Of a stretch of 64,000 nucleotides of DNA, positions 34,366-43,524 are shown in pieces (within the stretch, counting starts at the first letter, position 1; each line of letters opens with the position of its first letter). The stretch covers positions 1,002,126 to 1,066,125 of the forward strand of contig JARGPU010000001.1 of assembly GCA_029210325.1 (NCBI GenBank). The letters are read 5' to 3'. The position numbers were made by a program, and so were the translations under genes. The notes under the pieces are model-generated. The model was not told the DNA's origin and searched no databases. It saw only the letters and a list, made by a program, of their open reading frames with translations. Source of the stretch: Alcanivoracaceae bacterium (GTDB lineage Bacteria > Pseudomonadota > Gammaproteobacteria > Pseudomonadales > Alcanivoracaceae).

Positions 34366-34998
34366 ATGAAGGAAGAGGAAGATCCACTCGTAAGGTGGAA
34401 TAGCCTGAATATTAGTAATGCCGAAAGAGAATTGGCAAAGGCACTATTAACGGGTGCGATCTCTAGCAGCACTGTAATAGATCGATACTCGTCGTGGTTA
34501 TTGGCGGGAATAGCCGGTTCCGCTGCGTTACTTATTACGGGGATTGGCTCTATCCTTCCATACCTCTCGGAACAAGGGTTTCGCTGCTCGGTGGCATTCT
34601 TGGTTGTCGCAGGTTTCTTTGGATTTATGGCCAAGCTTCGAGCCGTTCAGGTTGCAATCTTGCTAGATCAAGAAAGTATTATAGCTGAAAGAATGAACCC
34701 GGTATTTGATAAGCATGGGGAGTCAGAAGAACAAATTATGGCTCATGCCGAAGCCCGAGGGATGACTCTAGAAACTGACATTGATATTCATAGGGTTGCT
34801 GGTGCATTTATCTCGGCGTTTCCAAGACCTATGCACCAGTTTCTCCAGAGGAAGTTTCAAGAAGGTCTTGATGATCCTCTCTCTCCTCAAAAGCGAGCAT
34901 TACGGAGCGGACTGTATCAGAGCTTATTCACAGGACTGCAAACGCTCTTCTTTGTTATCTTCGTTATTACAGCGGTTGCATATGCTTCTGCAATCTAA
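34366..34998 (+). CDS. Cassette membrane protein
   Basis: A 210-residue protein with two adjacent TM segments (about 44-66 and 72-90) and a third at the C-terminus (about 186-207). The soluble helical region of about 95 residues between them contains an acidic stretch (HGESEEQ). GGGGG lies 6 bases before the ATG, 14 bp after a GTTAGAT core. The stop codon lies inside the next attC-like site, as is common in cassettes. The family is unknown; two-plus-one TM layouts occur in SLATT-type effectors, but I cannot assign it. Confidence 0.6.
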   Translation: MKEEEDPLVRWNSLNISNAERELAKALLTGAISSSTVIDRYSSWLLAGIAGSAALLITGIGSILPYLSEQGFRCSVAFLVVAGFFGFMAKLRAVQVAILLDQESIIAERMNPVFDKHGESEEQIMAHAEARGMTLETDIDIHRVAGAFISAFPRPMHQFLQRKFQEGLDDPLSPQKRALRSGLYQSLFTGLQTLFFVIFVITAVAYASAI

Positions 34999-35077
34999 CA
35001 ATCGGCTGCACCGGATAAATTTCCGCTGCCACCCTTTGTGCATAAAGCCGCACAAAGGCCGCCATCAAAAATTCACC
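34993..35077 (+). other. Left part of attC-like site, interrupted by IS
   Basis: It starts ATCTAAC at the stop codon of the membrane-protein cassette and contains an inner CTTTGTGC/GCACAAAG stem. It is cut at 35077 by the IS left end. The missing end, CGGGTCGTTAG, lies beyond the IS at about 36383-36405. Confidence 0.6.
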
Positions 35078-35131
35078 TGATCTGTAACCACTTTTGTGGA
35101 CAGAGTTTTCTGTTCATGAAAGAGGTGCAGC

Positions 35132-35500
35132 ATGGGACACACAAGAAAGAGAAATTACGACCGATACACTCTGGCCTACAAGCTTCAGGCCGTTAAACTG
35201 GCCAATCATCCTGACGTTAGGTCAAAGGATGTGGCCGAATCCCTCGGCATCCACCCGGTGATGCTTTACCGGTGGCAAATGGAGCATCGCCGGGGCGAGC
35301 TGAAGGAGAACAAGCATATGAAGCCTGCGCCACCATCCCCCAAGCGACGTCCTGATCGCGCTGATCCCTTGCGCGAAGCAGAGGACAAGCTCGCTGCCGC
35401 TGAAAAGCAGATCAAGAAGCTCGAACGCGAGCTGGCTAATCGCAATGACGAGATCGATCTTCTAAAAAAGGCCGAGCGGTTCTTCCAGCGGAAAAAGTAA
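35132..35500 (+). CDS. IS3-family transposase OrfA
   Basis: A 122-residue protein. An N-terminal helix-turn-helix (residues about 10-55, LAYKLQAVKLA, then SKDVAESLGIHPVMLYRWQ) binds the IS ends. A C-terminal Leu-zipper-like coiled coil (about 78-115) mediates multimerisation. The slippery AAAAAAG at 35464-35470 near its end lets ribosomes shift to the -1 frame of orfB and make the OrfAB transposase. Confidence 0.88.
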   Translation: MGHTRKRNYDRYTLAYKLQAVKLANHPDVRSKDVAESLGIHPVMLYRWQMEHRRGELKENKHMKPAPPSPKRRPDRADPLREAEDKLAAAEKQIKKLERELANRNDEIDLLKKAERFFQRKK

Positions 35501-35541
35501 AGCTCTACGAGCTGGTTGAGAAGAACCGCGAGCACCGAGAC

Positions 35542-36354
35542 GTGCGTAAGCTATGTGATCTTCTGGGGGTGTCGCGCAGTGGCTTTTATGCCTGGCGAGC
35601 TCGGGAAGAGAGTGCGCGGCGCCAATACGACCATGAGCTAAAGGCCGCTATTGTCGAGCTGCATCAGGGGTTCCGTCGGGCCTATGGTGCCCGTCGGGTC
35701 CATCAGGCATTGCGTCAGAAAGGCCTCTCTTGCAGCGTTCGGCGGGTGTCTCGGTTGATGAAGGAATCGGGCGTATCCGCCTCTACCAAGGGGCTTTACG
35801 TATGGAATCCCGGCCGACATGAGTTTTACACCTCGGCGGGCAATGTACTGGCTGAAGAAGAGGTCCCGTTCAGAGAAGGTATGCACTGGGCCGGTGACTT
35901 CACCTATATCAGGACAGGCTCTGGCTGGCTTTATCATGCCGTGGTGATCGACCTGTACAGCCGCCGGGTAGTGGGCTGGTCGTTCGGGCGCAGGCGCAAC
36001 AGCGAGCTGACCAAGAGCGCATTGCGGATGGCGTTGTCGCGAGAGCGCCCCCGTCTAGGTTGTGTCTTTCACTCGGATCAAGGCATTGAGTATGCTGCTC
36101 ACGAGTATCGGGAGCTTGTGGCGTCAGCGGGCATGCGCCGGAGCATGAGTCGCAAGGGCACTCCACTGGATAATGCGACGGTGGAGTCGTTCTTCCATAC
36201 GCTGAAGGCAGAGCTGGTTCACCAGCATGATTTTGCGAATGACATTGAAGCAGTGGCGAGGATCGTGGAGTACATCGAGTTCTACAATCGCGATAGACTC
36301 CATTCAGGGATCGGGTATCAGAGTCCGCATCAGGCGATGCTGGCATGTGCCTGA
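35542..36354 (+). CDS. IS3-family transposase OrfB (DDE integrase domain)
   Basis: 270 residues from a GTG at 35542. The same frame is open further upstream (YELVEKNREHRDV) and is probably reached by -1 frameshifting from orfA. An HTH_21 region (SRSGFYAWRAR, then AYGARRVHQAL) precedes the rve integrase core. Catalytic residues are Asp in GDFTYI, Asp in FHSDQGIEY and Glu in VESFFHTLKAEL. It appears intact, so the element may still be mobile. Confidence 0.9.
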   Translation: MRKLCDLLGVSRSGFYAWRAREESARRQYDHELKAAIVELHQGFRRAYGARRVHQALRQKGLSCSVRRVSRLMKESGVSASTKGLYVWNPGRHEFYTSAGNVLAEEEVPFREGMHWAGDFTYIRTGSGWLYHAVVIDLYSRRVVGWSFGRRRNSELTKSALRMALSRERPRLGCVFHSDQGIEYAAHEYRELVASAGMRRSMSRKGTPLDNATVESFFHTLKAELVHQHDFANDIEAVARIVEYIEFYNRDRLHSGIGYQSPHQAMLACA

Positions 36355-36382
36355 AAGTGTCCACGAAAGTGGTAGCAGATCA

Positions 36383-36405
36383 GCCCGCTGCGCGGGTCGT
36401 TAGTT
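36383..36405 (+). other. Right remainder of IS-split attC-like site
   Basis: GC-rich arm followed by GTTAGTT (36399-36405). Together with 34993-35077 it would restore one attC-like site if the IS were removed. Confidence 0.45.
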
Positions 36406-36421
36406 AATAGGATTGGGGAAA

Positions 36422-37372
36422 GTGGGTACACTCGAGCATTATGACGTAATAATTCGCCAGGTGGATTGTCTGGTTGAATACCTGGCATCGATACAGGTGG
36501 AGGCTGAACTAAGCTCTCACTTGGAAAGTGATTATTTGGCTGCCCACCAGTTCTATGAGGGCTATAATAAATCACCTTATGACAATTCCTATCCAAACGG
36601 CCGGGTCGCTCTTGGCGGATTACACGAGCTATACAAATGGATATGGACTGTAAAAAATTCTAATGAATTCGATAAGCTAAAGCCCCACCTTGGTCTCTTA
36701 GTGCAGGCTGCGCCCAGGTTCAATTCCGCTGTGTCGATGCTCAATCCTGTTACCGGAAAGCAGGATGACAAAACTAACAAATTCATTGAGGCAATTGTTG
36801 GCTTCTTTGCTGTTGCACATGGGAAGGATGTGGATCTTGATGACCCGGTAAGTTCGTCTGGCGGAGAAAACCCAGACGTAATTTTTACCTTTCAAGGAAA
36901 GAGGGTGTCTGTAGCCTGTAAGACTCTGCGAAGTAGCAAGCCGGCGACGATTCTTCAAAACATTGAGTCTGGCGCCAAGCAAATTTCTCGGTGCGAGTGT
37001 GATCGTGGCTATATTTTGCTCAGCGGAATGAATATTCTTGAGCATGATAAGGTTCAGGGTCAGATATTTACTACAGTGGTGGAGCCATTTGGGATATTGA
37101 AGTCGGGTCTCGAAAAAATCTACCAATCCGTTCTAGTCGACTGCAAAAGTGAGCTTGATGAAATATTCAGGTTAAATCCTAAGGTGAGTCCTCTTGTCAT
37201 TACTGTAATTCATTCGGTCACTCGGCTGCATAGTTCTATTGGAGTTTTATCTACCTCTTTGAAGGGGACTATAGTCACGAACTTCAAAGGCGAAGATGTA
37301 TATGATGAGCAAGAAATGGAGTTGCCTCAGGCATTTAATGAATTCATTCATAATCGTGAGCCAGGGGCCTAA
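36422..37372 (+). CDS. Cassette protein with PD-(D/E)XK-like motif
   Basis: A 316-residue protein. The start is GTG 36422, with AGGA 9 bases upstream; the in-frame TTG at 36413 abuts that AGGA and is unlikely. The central NPDVIFTFQGKRVSVACKTLRS resembles a PD-(D/E)XK nuclease core (PD...xCK), but the residue at the usual Glu position is Ala. It could therefore be a variant or inactive restriction-like nuclease. A helical N-terminal region (about 110 residues) precedes it. The stop lies within an attC-like site. Confidence 0.6.
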   Translation: MGTLEHYDVIIRQVDCLVEYLASIQVEAELSSHLESDYLAAHQFYEGYNKSPYDNSYPNGRVALGGLHELYKWIWTVKNSNEFDKLKPHLGLLVQAAPRFNSAVSMLNPVTGKQDDKTNKFIEAIVGFFAVAHGKDVDLDDPVSSSGGENPDVIFTFQGKRVSVACKTLRSSKPATILQNIESGAKQISRCECDRGYILLSGMNILEHDKVQGQIFTTVVEPFGILKSGLEKIYQSVLVDCKSELDEIFRLNPKVSPLVITVIHSVTRLHSSIGVLSTSLKGTIVTNFKGEDVYDEQEMELPQAFNEFIHNREPGA

Positions 37373-37442
37373 CAAACCGCTGCACGGCGACCTGTTTTAC
37401 GCCGCTTTGCGGATCCAAATCGGTCTGAGTGGGGCGTTAGGG
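37367..37442 (+). other. attC-like recombination site
   Basis: 76 bp from GCCTAAC to GTTAGGG. The first arm, AACCGCTGCACGGCGACC, is of the common attC type, and ACGCCGC lies in the centre. It overlaps the stop codon of the preceding cassette ORF and ends 20 bp before the next ORF. Confidence 0.75.
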
Positions 37443-37462
37443 CAAGGAGCTATACACCTCTA

Positions 37463-38164
37463 ATGGCGATCATAGGCTCTACAGATTTTTATATTGGAGT
37501 ACGAAGTCTGCCGAAGAGGCAGTTCCAAGAGTATTCCGCTCATTTATTTGATGAGTGGGAAACCTATGTTGATCGTGAGCTGCAACTTCCTGATTACTCT
37601 TTATCTCTGGTGGTCGAAGAGGGATCGATAAAGGCGGTAGGAAGAATAGCGGCTGCTCTTGGTGTCCTTTATATCGGCATTGGGCAGTATGGCTCCTTCA
37701 TATCTGGTTTACAAATAATCCATGGCCAAGTGCGCACAGTTAGCGGGTATCTAGGAGAGCGGGCAGGCGCCCCCTTTCAATCGAGTAGAGAAAAACCAAA
37801 GGTAAGGAGAAGTGGCGAGTCATTGGCTCGCCTCCAGACGTTATTTGTAAAAGTGCAGCGAGGTGAATTGTCAGTTGATGAAGCAATGGCGGAATCAGAG
37901 CGAATTTTCGGCCATGAGCTTGATGAGGCAATTGATTTTAAGAGGGAGCTTAGGGTATCACTTGAGCAAGCGCCGCTTCTTCCGAAACAGTTGGCCCTAC
38001 CTCTGGTAGATGTTGACGGAGAAGAAATACACTTGGATAAATCGCCTAGAAAGCCACGGCAACCCCAGCCAAGACAGCCCATGCCAAATCCTGAATTGTA
38101 TCGCGTTGAAATTATTAGAGAAAGTCGTAGAGGAGACAGGGGTGTGCGTGTTATTTCCCTCTAG
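37463..38164 (+). CDS. Cassette protein, unknown function
   Basis: A 233-residue protein. It has an alpha/beta N-terminal part with a moderately hydrophobic segment (RIAAALGVLYIGIGQYGSFISGL, about 57-79), a basic linker, a helical region and a Pro-rich C-terminal tail (KPRQPQPRQPMP). AAGGAG lies 13 bases upstream of the ATG. It is flanked by attC-like sites on both sides, hence a complete cassette. No family is recognised. Confidence 0.55.
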   Translation: MAIIGSTDFYIGVRSLPKRQFQEYSAHLFDEWETYVDRELQLPDYSLSLVVEEGSIKAVGRIAAALGVLYIGIGQYGSFISGLQIIHGQVRTVSGYLGERAGAPFQSSREKPKVRRSGESLARLQTLFVKVQRGELSVDEAMAESERIFGHELDEAIDFKRELRVSLEQAPLLPKQLALPLVDVDGEEIHLDKSPRKPRQPQPRQPMPNPELYRVEIIRESRRGDRGVRVISL

Positions 38165-38170
38165 TCTTCG

Positions 38171-38254
38171 CTCGAACAAAGTCAGGCACGGCGACGTCTT
38201 TTCCGTTGTGGCGTCGCATTCACTACAAAGCCGCGAGTGCTGGCGGCGTTATGC
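38171..38254 (+). other. attC-like recombination site
   Basis: 84 bp from CTCGAAC to GTTATGC (a VCR-like core variant). GGCGACG pairs with CGTCGC in the interior. The ATG of the next frame overlaps the terminal core, but a better start lies 18 bp later. Confidence 0.65.
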
Positions 38255-38268
38255 AGCATAGGGATGTT

Positions 38269-38730
38269 ATGAAGTATTTAGGCAAGTATGAGAAGCCTAT
38301 TAGTATGTCGCTTTCTATAGCAGCGATTGTTATAGCGGCCATGTCTTATTTGAATAGTAGGAGTGCTTCAGAAAGGAGTCTTACTCTAGAGTCCAGAATC
38401 CAGCTCCAAGAAATTGCCGAGAACCTAAAACTGGAGTTCAGATCAGGCAATCTCTACTTCACTACGGTCAAACTTTGCCCGGATGAAACGCAAGAGGAAA
38501 AATCTCAGAGGCTGGCCAGGGCGGCTATTGGAGTTGCCGCGCTTGACGAGCTAATAGGCGACCGCGAAGACGACCTAGTTCTATTCCTAAAGGCTGCGTT
38601 GTTAGCCCAGCAAGGCGACTACCGGCAGATTGATGAAGAGTTCAGAAAGGTCGATCCAAAGTACAGTGGCTCCCTCAAAGATATGAGGTTTAAATATGAA
38701 ACATGCATCCCGCGGGATGGGGGTGAATAA
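38269..38730 (+). CDS. Cassette protein with N-terminal TM anchor
   Basis: A 153-residue protein from ATG 38269 (AGGGA 4 bases upstream; ATG 38251 lies inside the attC core). A TM helix at about 13-30 is followed by a helical soluble domain with two Cys and acidic C-terminal helices. It is the last gene of the array. Its stop codon lies in a truncated attC-like sequence. No family is recognised. Confidence 0.5.
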   Translation: MKYLGKYEKPISMSLSIAAIVIAAMSYLNSRSASERSLTLESRIQLQEIAENLKLEFRSGNLYFTTVKLCPDETQEEKSQRLARAAIGVAALDELIGDREDDLVLFLKAALLAQQGDYRQIDEEFRKVDPKYSGSLKDMRFKYETCIPRDGGE

Positions 38731-38750
38731 CAATCAGCTGTACCGGACTG
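38725..38750 (+). other. Truncated attC-like site
   Basis: GAATAACAATCAGCTGTACC begins like the other attC sites but ends abruptly at 38750, where an IS remnant starts. No GTTRRRY end is present. Confidence 0.5.
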
Positions 38751-38832
38751 TGTAGTTCCCCCGATTTAGTGGACATCTTCTCCTAACCGAGGAGGTGTAG
38801 AAATTCCGAAGTACAACAATCCGAGAAAGACA
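38751..38832 (+). mobile_element. Decayed IS3-type left end
   Basis: TGTAGTTCCCCCGATTTAG and GTGGACATC look like an IS terminal repeat. They are followed by GGAGG and a frame reading IPKYNNPRKT then TGA, the typical first residues of an IS3-family OrfA. The rest of the element is missing. Confidence 0.55.
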
Positions 38833-39353
38833 TGACAGCAAGCCCGAGATAATTCCTATTTAGGGGCTTTTATTGGGGCTCCTAATTCTTGTGCATGATA
38901 TTTTTTATTAATTGAAAGAATGCTTGTGAATTATCTTTTTTTGATTAATGGAATTCTGTTTCTTGTTTCTTGTTTTTAAATTATATTTCATTAATTATTT
39001 TTCATGAATTGATGAGATATGAATATCTCTCTCATTACAGATTAATAACTTTTGGTTATTAATCTTGTAGAAGGATGTCGTTCGTTTCACTCACTCAACT
39101 ACCATAACGTAAAAGGATCTATTAATAAGGATGGGGTTCAAAGAGATTCATTTCATTCATCTCTTTTCACCCTCTCTCTGGATTCTTTCAAATTTTTGGC
39201 ATGGAAAGGAGTTCTTAGTTTTAAGTGTGCTTTTCTTTGCCTATTTTATTTCGTGTATAAGGATAAATTGTATCGTTTTTGTTTATTCGGCAGGCTCTTC
39301 CGATTATCGTTTATGCTTGTTGAGGTGCTTTTGAATTTTTTGCCAGTGGCTGG
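38833..39353. other. AT-rich region with inverted repeats, downstream of integrase
   Basis: About 520 bp, strikingly AT-rich compared with both flanks. It contains a perfect 10-bp inverted repeat with a 5-base loop (GATTAATAAC/GTTATTAATC, 39040-39064) and GAGATAT/ATATCTC at 39014-39029. ORFs of 101 and 67 codons overlap here, but their Phe/Leu/Ser-rich translations and lack of spaced Shine-Dalgarno sequences make them doubtful; the 67-codon one could be a small membrane peptide. It may hold integrase-related sites or an RNA. Confidence 0.4.
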
Positions 39354-40583
39354 CTAGGGCGATTCAGAGTGGGTGCTGGCGGCATTGTCGGTCCCTGCCT
39401 TTAACGCATCAAGATAGTCAGCCCATGCCTGCATCATTCTGGCCCGACCCTCCAGGTGCGAAGTTCGGTTATAGGCTCGGCCATTGGCATCCTTTACCGA
39501 GTGGGAAAGCTGATGCTCGATCCAGTCGACTCGGAAGTTGAGCGTTTCATCGAGGAATGTGCGTGCGACTGCGCGCCACCCATGTTGGGTCATCTTGTTT
39601 TTATATCCTAGAGTCTCGAATAACTTGTTCAGGGTGTTCTCGCTGTACGGTTTGTCTGGTTTCGCCCCTTCGAAAATATATCTGGACGTCCCGGTCAGAG
39701 GTCGCAGGGATCGGAATATCTCCACAGCCTGATGGGAGAGTGGCACGAGGTGCGGTTCCCGCATCTTCATTTTCTCGGCCGGGATGCTCCATTCAGCCTT
39801 GTCCAGATCAATTTCCGACCATTCGGCAAACCTGAGCTCACCTGGGCGGACGAACAGTAAGGGGGCAAGTCGAGCCGCTGCTTTGATGCAGGGGTGGGCT
39901 GAGCATGTATCTAGGTCGCGTAGTAGCTGTCCGATCTCTGCTGGATCCAGAATGGCCAGGCGGTGCTTTTCCTTCTTTACTGCGATCTGGCCCTGTAGCG
40001 GCACGGCCGGATTTATCTCTGCTCGACCGGTGGCGATGGCGTAGTTAAAGATCTCTACAGCCATTCCCCTTAAGCGGTTGGCTGTATAGCCGCTAGAGGC
40101 TTGGGTTTTTTTGAGGGTCTCCCAGAGTTCCGGGGTGGTGATTTCGGAGACGGGTCTGGAGCCTAGGTGCGCAATGAGGCCGCTATCCAGCCAGCCGCGC
40201 CGCTTCTTCTCGGTGGCGGGGGTCCATTTCTCGCTGGTGACTTTGTTTTCGGCCCACTCACTGGCTACCCCTGCGAAGGTATTCCGCCAGGCGGTATCTG
40301 CGGCAGACTTTTGTTCTTTGCGACGGTTGGCCGGATCAACGCCGTTGGCCAGCAGTTCGCGGGCCTGTCTGCGCTTTTCCCGAGCTTCCTTCAGGCCGGT
40401 GGCGGGGTAGGTGCCGAGGGACATCCTCTTGTGCTTGCCGCCAAATCGATACTTGAAGCGCCACCACTTCCCGCCAGATGGAGCGATCTCCAAAAACATG
40501 CCTTCGCCATCGGCCATGATGTAGGTGGTTTCGCCGGGCTTGGCATTGCGGATCGCAAAGTCGCTGAGTTTGTTGGTCTGCAT
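39354..40583 (-). CDS. P4-type tyrosine integrase
   Basis: A 409-residue site-specific recombinase. The start at ATG 40583 is preferred; the longer frame would use TTG at 40598. It has the DUF4102 arm-binding domain (LSDFAIRNAKPGETTYIMADGEGMFLEI and KYRFGGKHKRMSLGTYPATGLKEARE), a core-binding domain, and a catalytic domain with Arg (LLFVRPGELRFAEWSEID), MTQHGWRAVARTFLDE (HxxR) and a late LSHSVKDANGRAYNR region supplying the Tyr. It lies immediately downstream of the tRNA-Leu 3' end, its expected attachment site. Confidence 0.92.
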   Translation of the reverse strand: MQTNKLSDFAIRNAKPGETTYIMADGEGMFLEIAPSGGKWWRFKYRFGGKHKRMSLGTYPATGLKEAREKRRQARELLANGVDPANRRKEQKSAADTAWRNTFAGVASEWAENKVTSEKWTPATEKKRRGWLDSGLIAHLGSRPVSEITTPELWETLKKTQASSGYTANRLRGMAVEIFNYAIATGRAEINPAVPLQGQIAVKKEKHRLAILDPAEIGQLLRDLDTCSAHPCIKAAARLAPLLFVRPGELRFAEWSEIDLDKAEWSIPAEKMKMREPHLVPLSHQAVEIFRSLRPLTGTSRYIFEGAKPDKPYSENTLNKLFETLGYKNKMTQHGWRAVARTFLDETLNFRVDWIEHQLSHSVKDANGRAYNRTSHLEGRARMMQAWADYLDALKAGTDNAASTHSESP

Positions 40584-40738
40584 GTGGTGAGCCGGCAATC
40601 AAGAGTTGGCCCCAAAGTTGGCCCCACTTTGCGCTGGCTGTCAATGGAATCTGCTGGACTGGGGTGGAGGGACAATCTTATAAGATATTGAAAAATATGC
40701 TTCTTGTGGATTCTGATGGATGTCGCTGGATAGGTCAT

Positions 40739-40824
<86 letters not shown>

Positions 40825-40927
40825 AAGTGGGGCGGCAGTATACCAAGGGCAGCGACGAATGCCAGAGGCCATGATTCTAATCGTCGGATCAGATATCATC
40901 GCCACCCTCTGTCCATGCCGGTAAAGC

Positions 40928-43115
<2,188 letters not shown>

Positions 43116-43135
43116 CTGATTTTTCGGGAGTTTTT

Positions 43136-43474
43136 ATGAGTCTGCTGATTTCCCCTGCCTTTGCTGAAGCTACTGCACCCGCTGGAGCGGCCGGACCGGG
43201 CGCCGGTTTCGACTGGATCTTGATCATCGGTATGGTGGTTATTTTCTATTTCTTCCTGATCCGCCCACAGTCCAAGCGTGCCAAGGAACACCGTGAGCTG
43301 GTCAGCGCGTTGGCCAAAGGTGATGAAGTTGTTACCACCGGCGGCATTCTGGGCAAGGTCAATAAGGTGACGGATGACTATGTGGTAATCGAGATAGCTA
43401 CCAACATGGAAATCAAACTGCAGAAGAACGCCATCTCTGCAACCCTGCCGAAAGGCACTATTAAAAGCATCTGA
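43136..43474 (+). CDS. yajC: Preprotein translocase subunit YajC
   Basis: A 112-residue single-pass inner-membrane protein with a TM at about 22-42 (WILIIGMVVIFYFFLIRPQSKR), followed by the conserved HRELVSALAKGDEVVTTGGILGKV. It forms an accessory complex with SecD and SecF, which follow. GGGAG lies before the ATG. Confidence 0.96.
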   Translation: MSLLISPAFAEATAPAGAAGPGAGFDWILIIGMVVIFYFFLIRPQSKRAKEHRELVSALAKGDEVVTTGGILGKVNKVTDDYVVIEIATNMEIKLQKNAISATLPKGTIKSI

Positions 43475-43524
43475 TTGACCCTTAAGGATGGGCGTTGTCG
43501 TGACGCCCATCGGGAGACCCCCTG

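Larger units (their letters stand above)
35078..36382 (+). mobile_element. IS3-family insertion sequence
   Basis: A 1305-bp element bounded by 25-bp inverted repeats: TGATCTG, then CCACTTT and GTGGACA. The left copy is at 35078-35102 and the right at 36358-36382, with a few mismatches. It carries overlapping-frame orfA and orfB with a slippery A6G. No target duplication is evident (ACC on the left, GCC on the right). It sits inside an attC-like site of the cassette array. The subgroup was not determined. Confidence 0.85.

Noticed and set aside
39052-39357. 101-codon ORF in the AT-rich segment
   Set aside because: Phe/Leu/Ser-rich translation, no spaced Shine-Dalgarno sequence and a competing overlapping frame; treated as non-coding pending transcription data.
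39354-40583. Integron integrase (IntI) to explain the cassettes
   Set aside because: The gene is a P4-type island integrase with a DUF4102 arm-binding domain, beside a tRNA; it lacks the IntI arrangement and is not next to an attI-like core.
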